Assembly (NCBI RefSeq): GCF_003046585.1
Contig: NZ_QAAE01000003.1
Span: 62,001 to 126,000 of the forward strand
Reading direction: 5' to 3'
Source of the DNA: Nitrosomonas aestuarii
Lineage (GTDB): Bacteria; Pseudomonadota; Gammaproteobacteria; Burkholderiales; Nitrosomonadaceae
DNA length: 64,000 nucleotides
Shown: one piece after another, positions 55,211-64,000 of the stretch
Layout of the letters: each line of letters starts with the position of its first letter
Position numbering within the stretch: the stretch's first letter is position 1
Position numbers and translations under genes: made by a program
Notes under the pieces: generated by a model
Seen by the model: only the letters and a program-made list of their open reading frames with translations
Databases searched by the model: none
Told to the model about the DNA's origin: nothing

Positions 55211-55744
55211 ATGATAAAGTTATCAAGATATAGTTTTGTCAGTTTTACTTTGATTATGCTTGTTACAGGATGTGCTAACAACATAATCAAAAATTCAAAA
55301 AGCGAACTCTATGGTATTTTAAACAGCAAAGGCTTTAGTGTTAAAGAAACAGATAGCAGTATATTAATTTATTTGCCTGAAATATCTTTTGCTTTTGACA
55401 GTTATGTACTTAATGAGCGCGCATACGATAGACTGTTTATTATTAGCGAAGTACTTTACAATCCAGAAATGGTATCCAGCAGTATCAATGTGGAAGGGCA
55501 CACTGATTCTCGTGGCAGTGACAAGTATAACGAGAAACTTTCATTATTACGAGCCAGGACGGTGGCGGAAGCCCTTATATCAAGTGGTGTAAACATTGAC
55601 AGGATTACAATCAGAGGCTTTAGTAACAAGCATCCACTCGTCTCAGATGAAACACAGGAAGGCGGAGATAATCCAGAAGGTCGAGCACAGAACCGCAGGG
55701 TTGAAATTGCTGTTGTATTCGCAGAAGAGAGTGCGCCACCATAA
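55211..55744 (+). CDS. OmpA-family peptidoglycan-binding lipoprotein
   Basis: The start at 55211 gives a lipoprotein signal (MIKLSRYSFVSFTLIMLVTGC); a longer frame upstream is not needed. The C-terminal OmpA domain has SINVEGHTDSRGSDKYNEKL, ARTVAEALISSGV and GRAQNRRVEI, the residues binding diaminopimelate. It would tether the outer membrane to peptidoglycan. It stands alone between the cbb genes and ksgA. Confidence 0.85.
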   Translation: MIKLSRYSFVSFTLIMLVTGCANNIIKNSKSELYGILNSKGFSVKETDSSILIYLPEISFAFDSYVLNERAYDRLFIISEVLYNPEMVSSSINVEGHTDSRGSDKYNEKLSLLRARTVAEALISSGVNIDRITIRGFSNKHPLVSDETQEGGDNPEGRAQNRRVEIAVVFAEESAPP

Positions 55745-56148
55745 ACATATTGTTTAGCTGGTTTGTCAAATCTGACTATGAGCGCACGCGTCTCTGAAAT
55801 TTCTCGAGCAAATGTGGCAGATGTTGTTCCAGCATTGTTGCCTTATCAGACAATTCATCGTTGGGTAGCAGTCCAACTTGTGTGCAGCCGCAGTGTTTTA
55901 ACTTTTTTGAAAATCCGGCTCCAGTCCCCTGGCAATTTGAATTGTTCCGTCAAATGTGGCGTCTGTGGGGTTATACACCGAGCCAGTTTTCATAGCAGCT
56001 TTGCCAGATACTACAAGCGACAGAAAATCTGGTTTTTTTACCGGTGTGTGGCGATAATGAAAGGTTTCAGGACGTCAGCTATCTTTCGAAATGCCTCTAG
56101 AGGCTCCTTGAATATTCGACAATGTATCCATCCGGTTTCTAATTGATA
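55745..56148. other. Stretch of about 400 bases with a possible decayed coding sequence
   Basis: An open frame over 55763-56146 has no recognisable product. Another frame here reads FFENPAPVPWQFELFRQMWR followed by LWGYTPSQFS and a stop at about 56010, which looks coding-like, but it has no plausible start and the neighbouring frames are broken. I treat it as a possible remnant, without assignment. Confidence 0.3.
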
Positions 56149-56931
56149 TCAATTACTTTGTGCGCTTTCAGCCAGATAATTTGCGATGGAAATATATTGT
56201 TCAACGGATATATTTTCTGCGCGTAAACCTGGGTCGATTTCGAGATACGTGAAATCTTTTTTTGTGAGAAAAGTTGCCAGCGTGTTTCGTAACGTTTTGC
56301 GTCGTTGTGAAAATGCGGCAGCGACGAGTTTGGACAGAAGCGTTTCATCAATTGCTGTTAACGATTTTTTTTGAATGGGTTGCATATACACGATAGCTGA
56401 TTCGACTTTAGGCGCAGGATGAAAAGATTCTGCCGAGACATTAAATATCTGTTCCATTTGAAATCGGTATTGCAGCATGACAGACAGGCGGCCATAATCG
56501 GAAGTGGAGGGTTTGGCAACCATGCGCTCGACGACTTCCTTTTGCAGCATGAAATGCATGTCCAAAATGGATTCTGAGAATTGACTTAGGTAAAAGAGCA
56601 GAGGGGTTGATATGTTATAAGGCAGGTTGCCGATAATGCGCAGACTGCCGCCCAGTATAGCAAAATCAAACTTTAACGCGTCGATAGAATACACAGTCAG
56701 TTTTTCTTGTGAAAAGTCTTTTCTTAATTTTTCAACAATATCCCGATCCAATTCTATGGCAATCAGGTGATTAAGCGTTTGTAACAGAGATTTTGTCAAG
56801 GCACCCAGTCCTGGGCCGATTTCGACCATGCGGTCATCCGGCTGCGGGTGAATGGTATCAATAATGCTTGATATGACCTGCTGATCGATCAGAAAATTCT
56901 GACCAAAACGTTTACGGGCTTTATGTGCCAT
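56149..56931 (-). CDS. ksgA: 16S rRNA dimethyladenosine transferase KsgA/RsmA
   Basis: 260 residues. It starts RKRFGQNFLID, with SAM motif MVEIGPGLGALT near 36, the acidic AIELDRD, and the catalytic NLPYNISTPLLF near 105. It dimethylates two adjacent adenines near the 3' end of 16S rRNA. It overlaps pdxA by 11 bases in the conserved lptD-surA-pdxA-ksgA order. Confidence 0.95.
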   Translation of the reverse strand: MAHKARKRFGQNFLIDQQVISSIIDTIHPQPDDRMVEIGPGLGALTKSLLQTLNHLIAIELDRDIVEKLRKDFSQEKLTVYSIDALKFDFAILGGSLRIIGNLPYNISTPLLFYLSQFSESILDMHFMLQKEVVERMVAKPSTSDYGRLSVMLQYRFQMEQIFNVSAESFHPAPKVESAIVYMQPIQKKSLTAIDETLLSKLVAAAFSQRRKTLRNTLATFLTKKDFTYLEIDPGLRAENISVEQYISIANYLAESAQSN

Positions 56932-57952
56932 GCGTTGCAGATTTGTTTTGTTTTTCTTTGTTTTTTGTGTTGGCTGCTAACGTAATTGCCATTTCGATGG
57001 CGGTAAGCAGACTGCCGGCATCCGCATTGCCGGTGCCGGCCAGGTCCAGTGCGGTACCGTGATCGACAGAAGTGCGAATAATCGGCAATCCGAGGGTTAC
57101 ATTCACGCCGGCGCCAAAACTTGCATGTTTGAGTACCGGCAATCCCTGGTCATGGTACATGGCGAAAATACAGTCATAGTGCGCAAGTTGCGATGGATTG
57201 AACAAGGTGTCAGCCGGTAGTGGACCGCTGAGCAGGAAGCCTTCCTCAAGCAGTTGATCCAGTACCGGAATGATGATGTCGATTTCTTCCCGGCCCAGAT
57301 GACCCGATTCGCCGGCATGTGGATTCAGGCCGGCAACTGCAATACGTGGACGGGAGATTCCAAACCGGTTAATTAAATCATGATGAATAATCCGCAGCTT
57401 GCTATCCAGGCATTCGCGCGTAATTGCGGCAGGGACATCCTTAAGCGGCAGGTGGGTGGTGGCAAGTGTTACCCGCATGCCGCCGCCAACCAGCATCATT
57501 ACGACTTGACTGTCTGTGAGTTTTGCCAGATATTCGGTATGCCCGGTAAACGTGATACCTGCATCGTTTATGATGCCTTTGTGAACAGGTGCAGTAACCA
57601 GTGCGTCATACCGGTTCTGGCAACACCCGCTGACGGCATGTTGCAATGTATCGAGAACATAAGGTGCATTGGCTGTGTTTAAAATACCCGCAGTCACAGT
57701 CTGCGCCGTTGGCAGGTGGAAAATTTGTAAATGCCCGGTCTGATGGCAGCTGGGTGTTGCCGTGGCGGCATCAGTCAGTTTTATGGGGATTTGGAGCTGT
57801 TGTGCGCGTTGTTCCAGTAATTGCCTATCAGCAATGATAACAAGCTGGCAAGGCAATGACTGCTGTGCAATCTGAATACAAAGGTCGGGGCCGATGCCTG
57901 CGGGTTCACCCGCGGTCAGTGCGATGGTCGGTAAATTTTTAGCAGACATCAA
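56921..57952 (-). CDS. pdxA: 4-hydroxythreonine-4-phosphate dehydrogenase PdxA
   Basis: 343 residues. It begins with ALTAGEPAGIGPDLCIQIA; metal-binding and substrate residues are seen in FTGHTEYLAKLTDS, AGLNPHAGESGHLGREE and AMYHDQGLPVLKH. It ends with RTSVDHGTALDLAGTGNAD. It performs the NAD-dependent step to the pyridoxal-phosphate precursor. Overlaps surA by 4 bases. Confidence 0.95.
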   Translation of the reverse strand: MMSAKNLPTIALTAGEPAGIGPDLCIQIAQQSLPCQLVIIADRQLLEQRAQQLQIPIKLTDAATATPSCHQTGHLQIFHLPTAQTVTAGILNTANAPYVLDTLQHAVSGCCQNRYDALVTAPVHKGIINDAGITFTGHTEYLAKLTDSQVVMMLVGGGMRVTLATTHLPLKDVPAAITRECLDSKLRIIHHDLINRFGISRPRIAVAGLNPHAGESGHLGREEIDIIIPVLDQLLEEGFLLSGPLPADTLFNPSQLAHYDCIFAMYHDQGLPVLKHASFGAGVNVTLGLPIIRTSVDHGTALDLAGTGNADAGSLLTAIEMAITLAANTKNKEKQNKSATHGT

Positions 57953-59358
57953 ATGTCTTCAGCCCGGTATTCAATATAAGCCTGGTCACGGAGCTGACGC
58001 AGCATTTCCTGAACGACAACTTCCGCTTTTCTTGAACGAATCGCCTTGCGGGCGGTTTCGCGTTGATGCTCGTTACTGACATCCTGTGTTCTGCGTTCAA
58101 TCACCTGTATTAAATGCCAGCCGAACTGCGATTTAACCGGATCGCTGATTTGTCCCGGCAATAATGCATTCATGGCTTTTTCAAATGGCGGAACGGTATT
58201 GCCGGGTGAGAGCCAGCCGAGATCACCGCCTGATGAAGCACTGCCGTCTTCAGAATGCAGTCTGGCTATTTCTGCAAAATTGGCACCGTTATCGATGCGT
58301 GCTTTCAGGTCAGTTATCTGCTCTAGTGCGTCACTTTCTGAAGTTAATTCGTTAACCTTGATGAGAATGTGACGCACCTGCGTCTGGTCGATGACGACAT
58401 TTTTGTTTTCCTGTTCGCGTCGGTCCAGCAATTTAAAGATATGAAATCCATTAGGGCTTTGTACGACAGGTGTGATTTCTCCTATTTCCAGTGGCGAGAG
58501 CAACTGGGCAAATGTGGGACCCATTTGCGTAATGGGACGCCAATCCAGTACCCCGCCGTTCATGGCATCCGGTGCATCCGAAAATTCGGCGGCGACATGC
58601 GCAAAGTCAGCGCCTTCCTGCAGTTTCTCCAACGCCAGTTCGGCACGTTGGCTTTTTTCATGGATTTGTGTGTTGTCCATATGTTCAGTCACCGAAATCA
58701 GAATATGCGCGAGCAAATATTCATCATTGCCGACAGCGGAAGTTTCCTGGGTTCGCAGAAAATTATCGATTTCGCCTTCTGTTACATTGACCTGACTGGT
58801 AATTTGTCTTTCCTTCAATCTGGCCATGATAATTTCGTCACGAATTTCGTGACGAAATTTGTTAAAACTGATGCCGTCCTGCTCGAGCACTGAATAAAAT
58901 TCCTGTATCGACAGCTTGTTCTCGTCAGCAATACGCTGGATAGTTTCATCCAGTTCGCTGTCGCTGACAGACATGCCGATTTCCTTGGCATGTTGTAATT
59001 GTATGGATTTGATGACAAGTGTTTCCAGCACCTGTGTTTGCATTGAATCCGGCTCGGGTGGTTCTATGCCCTGCTGCATCAGATTTCGAGTGGCTGTAGT
59101 GACGGCATTATCCAGTTCTTTCTGGGTAATGACTTCTTCATTCACGATAGCTGCGATCCGGTCAAGAACGATTTTGTCTTGTGCCGCCGGCATTTGATCG
59201 GGGATTTCAGTGTCGGTATCAGGTGCATCATTGATATTGTCAGAAATGGATGCCTCTGTTTCCATTTCTACATCTGTCATTGTTTCTGCCGCAAGACTTA
59301 CCGAAAGCAAAAAAAGAAATGCGATTAGTGGGTAAATAGTGATGTTTCTTTTTTTCAT
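57949..59358 (-). CDS. surA: Periplasmic chaperone/peptidyl-prolyl isomerase SurA
   Basis: 469 residues. A signal peptide (MKKRNITIYPLIAFLFLL...) is followed by the SurA N-terminal helical domain (DRIAAIVNEEVITQKELDNA), then two parvulin domains (about 210-310 and 325-420; e.g. HILIKVNELTSESDALEQI and DGSASSGGDLGWLSPGNTVP). An acidic linker of about 35 residues after the signal is longer than usual. It escorts outer-membrane proteins, including LptD, encoded 51 bases upstream on the same strand. Confidence 0.93.
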   Translation of the reverse strand: MKKRNITIYPLIAFLFLLSVSLAAETMTDVEMETEASISDNINDAPDTDTEIPDQMPAAQDKIVLDRIAAIVNEEVITQKELDNAVTTATRNLMQQGIEPPEPDSMQTQVLETLVIKSIQLQHAKEIGMSVSDSELDETIQRIADENKLSIQEFYSVLEQDGISFNKFRHEIRDEIIMARLKERQITSQVNVTEGEIDNFLRTQETSAVGNDEYLLAHILISVTEHMDNTQIHEKSQRAELALEKLQEGADFAHVAAEFSDAPDAMNGGVLDWRPITQMGPTFAQLLSPLEIGEITPVVQSPNGFHIFKLLDRREQENKNVVIDQTQVRHILIKVNELTSESDALEQITDLKARIDNGANFAEIARLHSEDGSASSGGDLGWLSPGNTVPPFEKAMNALLPGQISDPVKSQFGWHLIQVIERRTQDVSNEHQRETARKAIRSRKAEVVVQEMLRQLRDQAYIEYRAEDI

Positions 59359-59409
59359 AAATGTAACAAAGAAAGCAACGATCTTTTCAATAATAATTGG
59401 GTTTAAATT

Positions 59410-61641
59410 TCAATAAATACTTGCATAGCCAGGAATACTTTGCTCCAGAATGCGTAGTGGATTAGAGCCAATATCCATCAGACCGTTCAATTCGAGTTGC
59501 ACGAAAACGGCCGTTGTCGTTTTCGTTGTTGCTGTCGTGAGTTTTTGTACGACGACGCGGAACTTATAACAACAGGAAATGTATTCAAAACCCGCTAACC
59601 CCGCCAGTAACCGGTCGTCCCGTAACGAATAATTGACGCGTGCCACCGTATGCCAGTTTGAAAAAAACGGCCATTGTATAGAAGTATCAACCTGTTTGAT
59701 GGCTGTATTAAGCTGGTTCACGGGGATGTCAATCTGTTCACGGACATCACGTGTGTAACGATAACCCAGATTAATGACTTTGCCTAATTCCGGCCGATAA
59801 CTGATGCCGCCGCGAAACTTTTCCGTACGCAGTTCACTTTGATCCAGTTGTATATTAAGGTCGGTACTGATTTCCTGTGTCAGACGACCGGAAAGCGCGG
59901 CGATAAAATCTGCCTTGCGACTGGTAACCTGTGATGAATCCAGAATCACGCGGCGATCCCTGAAACGAAACTGCTGACCAACAGCGACGCGCAATCGTTC
60001 AATACCGGTCGCAGGCTCGATTAAGCGTGAAGTCAGCGCTAAGGTAATCTGGTTTGCATCGTTAATACGGTCACTGCCGCTGAAACGGTTTTCCGTCAGC
60101 ATTTGTGCAAAACTGAAATCCGATTCAGCCGAATCGAAGTTAGGCAGAAAGCTTTGGTCTTCAAACGGTACATAAACATAATAAGCGCGTGGTTCAAGCG
60201 TCTGAATATAGTTATTGCCCCTGATACTCATATTGCGATCAAAAATAACGCCACTATCCAGGCTGACGATCGGTATCAGGCGGTCCGGATTGCTGCCCGC
60301 ATTACCCGCAGCAGTAGACAACGCATAATTGGTATAGTGCATGCCGAATTTGGGCGTCAAGAATCCATAGGAATTGCGAAATGGAAGACTGACCGTTGGA
60401 AACATGGTCAGCCGTTTGCCATCAATACGGGTCGGATGTGCGAAATTGCTCCAGCTTGCGTTCATCGCAAAATCCAGACCCCCTACATTGCGTTTGATCG
60501 CATTCATGGTTACTTGCGGCAAACGTTTGTAAGGTGAAATTGTCAGTAAATCAAAATTCTGATCAACAAAGGGGTCCTGCAAAGTCTGAAAACGCTGCGC
60601 AATTGCAGAAACACTTAACGTGCCATCATGGCCTAATGCGCCATGATAAAACATGCCGGCTTGCTGCAGCAGGTTTGTCCGGCTGGTTTGCGACAGATTG
60701 TTGGACAGGTCGCGTAAAAAACGATCATCTGATACACGGTTATAATCAAGTTGACCGCGCCAGCCGTGCCCTAAATACTGCGCATGCTGGAATGAAACAC
60801 CATAACGTGTTTCATGCGAATCAATGTCTCTGGGCAATACATCCGCAAGGAACTGGCCGTGGACGTTTTCGCCGATATAGCGCAGCTCGTTATTGACCAT
60901 GAAACCACGTCTCGACATGACACGCGGCGCGATGGTTGCGTCAATATTCGGTGCGATATTGAGATAAAACGGTATGGCCAGATCGGCGCCACTGCGGGCA
61001 GTATGGCCAACAATAGGCGCTAAAAAACCGGTTTTACGGCGGCCACTGTAAGAAAAATCCAGCCACGGAGTATACAAAATGGGTACGCCTTTGAAACGTA
61101 CACTGACATTACGCGCCACACCGACTTCTTTTTCACTGTCGATTTTCAGATCATCCGCCAGAATAAACCAGTCCTCATCACCGACAGGACAGGTCGTATA
61201 ACTGCCTTCTTTCAAGCGATACTGGTTTTTTCCTTCGAATAACAGTTTTTCGCCGGCGCCGCGGCCATCGCCTTCTTTCATGGTGTAACGGGGATCGGAG
61301 AGAAAACCGATCTCTGTATCCAGATTCAGTTTGAGATAATTGCCTTGAATGAAATCGTTTTTTCTGTCCAGACGAATGTTTCCTGTTACTTCGGTTTCAT
61401 TGGTCGATGGAAAATATTTCATTCGATCGGCTGTCAACGTATTATCGCCATAACATAGTTGCGCATTTCCGATTGCTTCCATTTCCTGCTCATAAATGCC
61501 TTCAACACGATCTGCTTTGATGGTGACAGGTTTCTGGCGGGGTTTAATGACAACGTCTTCAGCAATTAAATTCGAAGAAATGCAAAAACATATGATCAGA
61601 TAGTTAAGCGAACGCAAAGAGCAATTTTTTTGTTTTTTCAT
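59410..61641 (-). CDS. lptD: LPS-assembly protein LptD
   Basis: 743 residues. A signal peptide and an N-terminal OstA/jellyroll domain with AIGNAQLCYGDNTLTADRM precede a long beta-barrel (WLDFSYSGRRKTGFLAPIVG). A cysteine pair near the C-terminus (YISCCYKFRVV) forms the interdomain disulfides with N-terminal Cys. The protein ends ILEQSIPGYASIY, typical for betaproteobacterial LptD. It inserts lipopolysaccharide into the outer leaflet. Confidence 0.95.
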   Translation of the reverse strand: MKKQKNCSLRSLNYLIICFCISSNLIAEDVVIKPRQKPVTIKADRVEGIYEQEMEAIGNAQLCYGDNTLTADRMKYFPSTNETEVTGNIRLDRKNDFIQGNYLKLNLDTEIGFLSDPRYTMKEGDGRGAGEKLLFEGKNQYRLKEGSYTTCPVGDEDWFILADDLKIDSEKEVGVARNVSVRFKGVPILYTPWLDFSYSGRRKTGFLAPIVGHTARSGADLAIPFYLNIAPNIDATIAPRVMSRRGFMVNNELRYIGENVHGQFLADVLPRDIDSHETRYGVSFQHAQYLGHGWRGQLDYNRVSDDRFLRDLSNNLSQTSRTNLLQQAGMFYHGALGHDGTLSVSAIAQRFQTLQDPFVDQNFDLLTISPYKRLPQVTMNAIKRNVGGLDFAMNASWSNFAHPTRIDGKRLTMFPTVSLPFRNSYGFLTPKFGMHYTNYALSTAAGNAGSNPDRLIPIVSLDSGVIFDRNMSIRGNNYIQTLEPRAYYVYVPFEDQSFLPNFDSAESDFSFAQMLTENRFSGSDRINDANQITLALTSRLIEPATGIERLRVAVGQQFRFRDRRVILDSSQVTSRKADFIAALSGRLTQEISTDLNIQLDQSELRTEKFRGGISYRPELGKVINLGYRYTRDVREQIDIPVNQLNTAIKQVDTSIQWPFFSNWHTVARVNYSLRDDRLLAGLAGFEYISCCYKFRVVVQKLTTATTKTTTAVFVQLELNGLMDIGSNPLRILEQSIPGYASIY

Positions 61642-62017
61642 GCTTAATATTCAGCGCCTGATTGTGTTTGTTGCCGTTTGTTAATCCAACAAGTCATCAG
61701 CCATTGTTACGGTGCTATTGCTATTCCGGACATTCATTGTGAAGAAATGTATTTATTTAAATAATGTTTTATGGGTGATAAGAACCAGACCGGGGGCTAA
61801 AAGTACGCTATGCCTATAATATCAAGCGCTAAATTATAAGCTAAAGCGTTGTAATAACCCAGCGATGAAATCAAAAAATTGCATGCTGTTGTTATTGTCG
61901 CAGTCGCACGGTTGTCGGGACGATTAAAAGAGTGTTGTAGTTTTGATAAAACGACTGCGTGATTTATCAGGGTGGGCAGTTACAGGGCGTCAATCACCCA
62001 CCCGCATACTGACTGAT
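61642..62017. other. Stretch upstream of lptD
   Basis: No gene is seen. It contains the lptD promoter region (minus strand) and the 3' flank of the HepT remnant; AT-rich and without strong inverted repeats. Confidence 0.4.
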
Positions 62018-62329
62018 TTAACGTGCAAACTGACGAAAGCCGGTTACCGATTGTTCGCAAACAGCATAAATGACATTACAGTCGTTTGCTTCATACTGAT
62101 GCACCGCAATATTTCTGAAACCGACGGCTTTTTTCATCGGGTCACATGTTTGCGAAGAAATAGCGCCGATTTCTTCAAGCACAACAAATACATTGCCCAT
62201 CGTCTGTGGCGCAGATTGTTCGGTATCACTGATGACGTGACTGCCGATGTCCACGCTCAATTGCACGGCGCGAGTAATGTTAAGTACCAGGATATCCTGT
62301 AGTGCAGGTTGACACAGAATTCTAAACAC
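62018..62329 (-). pseudogene. N-terminally truncated HepT-like HEPN-domain (DUF86) remnant
   Basis: 103 residues from a GTG. The sequence ALQDILVLNITRAVQLSVDI and GFRNIAVHQYEANDCNVIYA is the core of HepT/DUF86, and RNIAVH keeps the Rx4H ribonuclease motif of HEPN domains. A normal HepT has about 35 more residues at the N-terminus. Upstream, the frame is closed by a stop near 62350, and no MntA nucleotidyltransferase gene is present. Most likely a leftover of a HepT-MntA toxin-antitoxin module. The plus-strand frame over the same bases is rejected. Confidence 0.65.
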
Positions 62330-62546
62330 CCTCTCATGAACGACCTAACACGGCCATTGGCGGAATAACACCGAAACAACAGCTTGCTCTATTTGATCAT
62401 TAACCTCTACTTCTAACTTCGGTTAATAATGGGGGGGTTACCCTTCGATTATCATATTTTTTACTAAATTAAATTTATTATCGCAAGCTGTCTGCCGTTA
62501 TGGTCTTCTGAGTATTTTTATATTTTCCCCGTATAATTTATAACTT

Positions 62547-63170
62547 ATGAAATTAACTACCTTGCTGTTCCTGGCATTAATTCCATCAATAGCCGCTGCA
62601 GAGAATTTTCTAATCAATAGCAATAAGTTATTTAATTTTGCTGAGGAATCTTATCCTGAGTTATTTAGTCCCGCTGGAGTAGCAACTACTACTCTGGATG
62701 AATATCTGGTTCGTTACTATCCCAATACTGATACCTATATCGGTACTCGAAGCAAGGAAGTTTATGTCTATGGTGATGATTTTAATGGGTTGTTGAGGGC
62801 GGGAGTAATTACCGACTACATTGAGTTAGAAGCCGATGGAGATGAATTATTAGCTCAATTTTTTGCTAATGTGCAAAGTAATGTTCAGGTTTCCGGGACA
62901 GGTGTCGTGATTTCTATTTTGTCAGATGATCTTAGTGGCAGCCGTCATCAGAGATTCATCATTGAATTAAAGTCAAAGCAAACACTACTGATAGCTCACA
63001 ATATAGATTTGGCGCCAAGAATTGATACGTTAGCAGTAAATGATCCAATTGAATTCTTTGGTGAATACGAATGGAATGATAAAGGTGGAGTCATCCACTG
63101 GACGCATCGTGATCCTGAAAAAATTCATGAGAATGGCTGGATTTTTCATAATAATATTATCTACCAATGA
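62547..63170 (+). CDS. Secreted DUF3465 protein with N-terminal extension
   Basis: 207 residues. A signal peptide (MKLTTLLFLALIPSIAAA) is followed by an N-terminal region of about 90 residues with NFAEESYPELFSPAG and YYPNTDTYIGTRSKEVYVYG, a motif seen repeatedly in nitrifier and methylotroph secreted proteins. The C-terminal DUF3465 domain (about 115-200) has VVISILSDDLSGSRHQRFII, LLIAHNIDLAPR and GVIHWTHRDP, an OB-like fold of unknown function. Most DUF3465 proteins lack the extension. Monocistronic. Confidence 0.8.
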   Translation: MKLTTLLFLALIPSIAAAENFLINSNKLFNFAEESYPELFSPAGVATTTLDEYLVRYYPNTDTYIGTRSKEVYVYGDDFNGLLRAGVITDYIELEADGDELLAQFFANVQSNVQVSGTGVVISILSDDLSGSRHQRFIIELKSKQTLLIAHNIDLAPRIDTLAVNDPIEFFGEYEWNDKGGVIHWTHRDPEKIHENGWIFHNNIIYQ

Positions 63171-63651
63171 TCTTGTATTGATAGTCGCAATATTAAAAAA
63201 TTAGCCTTTTGCAATCACACCGATTCAAAATCCAAAAGTCCGATGATCAGTGTGTGTCACTTTAATTCCATGAAAATAATTGGCTCCCTGACCAGGGCTC
63301 GAACCTGGGACCTGCGGATTAACAGTCCGCAAGCCTGGCGTTATCTGCATATCTGCGCTATCGACCCGCAAGCATTTCGGTTACGGCGCTACCCGATAGA
63401 AGTGCTGGGTGCGTTGTCGCATCGTTATGGATAAAGGTTATCGATAATGATGTGGCTGTTTTAAACAGAGTGAGGTTTGCGGCACTATTACGCTGAAGGC
63501 ATTATGCAATTGAATTTGTATTGATAAGCCTGTAGATAACCGGATAAACTGAGATGACTTGTAACAAGGTCACACTGCGTTAATAGTCTTGCGGTAATCT
63601 ATAAACAGACCGGTTCATGTAACCAGTTGTTAATAACGATTTGAGGTCGCC
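63171..63651. other. Gene-free stretch containing a tRNA-Asn fragment
   Basis: Besides the tRNA fragment at 63281-63330, no gene is supported. The right end carries TTGAGGTCGCC ahead of the glutamine-synthetase-family start. Confidence 0.5.
63281..63330 (-). pseudogene. 3' half of a tRNA-Asn(GTT) gene (probable integration scar)
   Basis: On the minus strand the bases give an anticodon arm GCGGACTGTTAATCCGC (anticodon GTT), the variable and T-arm (CCCAGGTTCGAGCCCTGG), the acceptor 3' strand TCAGGGA, discriminator G and CCA. The 5' half (acceptor strand TCCCTGA and D-arm) is absent: the upstream sequence does not pair. Integrases commonly recreate exactly this 3' portion, so it is likely an att remnant rather than a working tRNA. 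Confidence 0.75.
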
Positions 63652-64000
63652 ATGCTAAATCCCAGAGCTGTTAAAACGATTGAAGATGCCAGGTTGATTG
63701 TCACTGAACGTAACGCGACACATGTGAAGATCGGTGTGTTTGATATCGATGGTATTCTGCGCGGTAAATATATCAACAAGGACAAGTTTCTGGCGGCGCT
63801 TGAAAAGGGACTTGCCTTTTGTGATGTGATTCTGGGATGGGACTCGAAAGATCAGCTTTATGATAATACCGCTTATACGGGCTGGCATACCGGATACCCC
63901 GATGCAACGGTACGTATCATTCCGGAAAGCTGCAGGGAGATCCCTTTTGAAGATAACATGCTGATGTTCATTTGCGAATTTGCCGGTGACGCGGCGGCAA
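63652..64000 (+). CDS. Glutamine-synthetase-family protein, N-terminal part (cut by window edge)
   Basis: Open to the window end for 116 codons from the ATG at 63652 (GAGG 7 bases upstream). It begins MLNPRAVKTIEDARLIV and continues with KIGVFDIDGILRGKYINKDK, LAFCDVILGWDSKDQLYDNT and GWHTGYPDATVRIIPE. This is the beta-Grasp N-domain of GlnA-like gamma-glutamyl-amine/ethanolamide ligases (PuuA/GlnT group) rather than of housekeeping GlnA. Substrate cannot be told without the C-terminal catalytic part. Confidence 0.82.
   Translation, partial: MLNPRAVKTIEDARLIVTERNATHVKIGVFDIDGILRGKYINKDKFLAALEKGLAFCDVILGWDSKDQLYDNTAYTGWHTGYPDATVRIIPESCREIPFEDNMLMFICEFAGDAAA

Noticed and set aside
55763..56146. 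127-codon plus-strand open frame
   Set aside because: No ribosome-binding site and no recognisable product; another frame in the same bases looks more coding-like.
61943..62302. 119-codon plus-strand open frame
   Set aside because: The opposite strand carries a clear HepT/HEPN sequence.
63243..63434. Open frame, and possible complete tRNA, at the tRNA-Asn fragment
   Set aside because: The open frame only translates the tRNA remnant; no 5' acceptor strand or D-arm could be found for a full tRNA.
63655..63888. Minus-strand open frame near the right edge
   Set aside because: Shadow of the glutamine-synthetase-family gene on the plus strand.

Overview
The window looks like a chromosomal stretch of an autotrophic betaproteobacterium, most likely a Nitrosomonas-type ammonia oxidiser. 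This is inferred from gene content; no 16S or amo gene is present. Support comes from a red-type (form IC) RuBisCO set (cbbR, cbbLS, cbbX), a Ycf46-like AAA ATPase, a sensor with a nitrate/nitrite-sensing (NIT) domain joined to a diguanylate cyclase, hydrogenase maturation genes, and the classical lptD-surA-pdxA-ksgA cluster.

Left part (1 to about 25.9 kb): an accessory, apparently mobilizable island. It starts after a truncated LysE-type exporter, a VOC remnant and a DUF1428 gene. It holds: (i) a protein with a RelA/SpoT synthetase-like domain and a glycine-zipper region, preceded by a small gene; (ii) a gene-free stretch of about 0.9 kb containing seven consecutive hairpins, a candidate structured RNA; (iii) a tightly packed five-gene operon (4217-14663): type III-like restriction helicase-nuclease, a large beta-class methyltransferase, a UvrD-type helicase with a RelE-like N-terminus, an OLD-family ATPase/TOPRIM protein, and a compact second UvrD-like protein; (iv) an ArdA antirestriction gene; (v) a 2035-residue RTX/cadherin-like protein with a lipoprotein partner; (vi) a relaxase, a MobC-like protein and a small coupled gene; (vii) a divergent pentapeptide-repeat/TIR protein. 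No integrase or conjugation channel is visible.

Middle part (26-50 kb): a small secreted protein, the Ycf46-like ATPase, an Lpp-type lipoprotein, an L,D-transpeptidase, hypC-hypD-hypE-hypX, the NIT-HAMP-PAS-GGDEF protein, phoB with a PHO-box-like site but no phoR beside it, a histidine kinase and TPR response regulator pair, and a complete TonB energising operon (DUF3450, TtpC-like, ExbB, ExbD, TonB, TPR) followed by a large TonB-dependent receptor.

Right part (50-64 kb): cbbR with two small genes behind it, divergent from cbbLS and cbbX, with inverted repeats in the control region and a 12-bp-stem hairpin between cbbS and cbbX. Then come an OmpA-like lipoprotein, ksgA-pdxA-surA-lptD on the minus strand, an N-terminally truncated HepT (HEPN) remnant, a DUF3465 protein, the 3' half of a tRNA-Asn gene (a probable integration scar), and the start of a glutamine-synthetase-family gene running off the right edge.

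Functionally, the island combines restriction, nuclease/helicase and TIR defence genes with a toxin-like alarmone-synthetase protein and mobilization genes. The backbone covers CO2 fixation, possible H2 use, envelope biogenesis, nutrient uptake and nitrogen-oxide/phosphate sensing.
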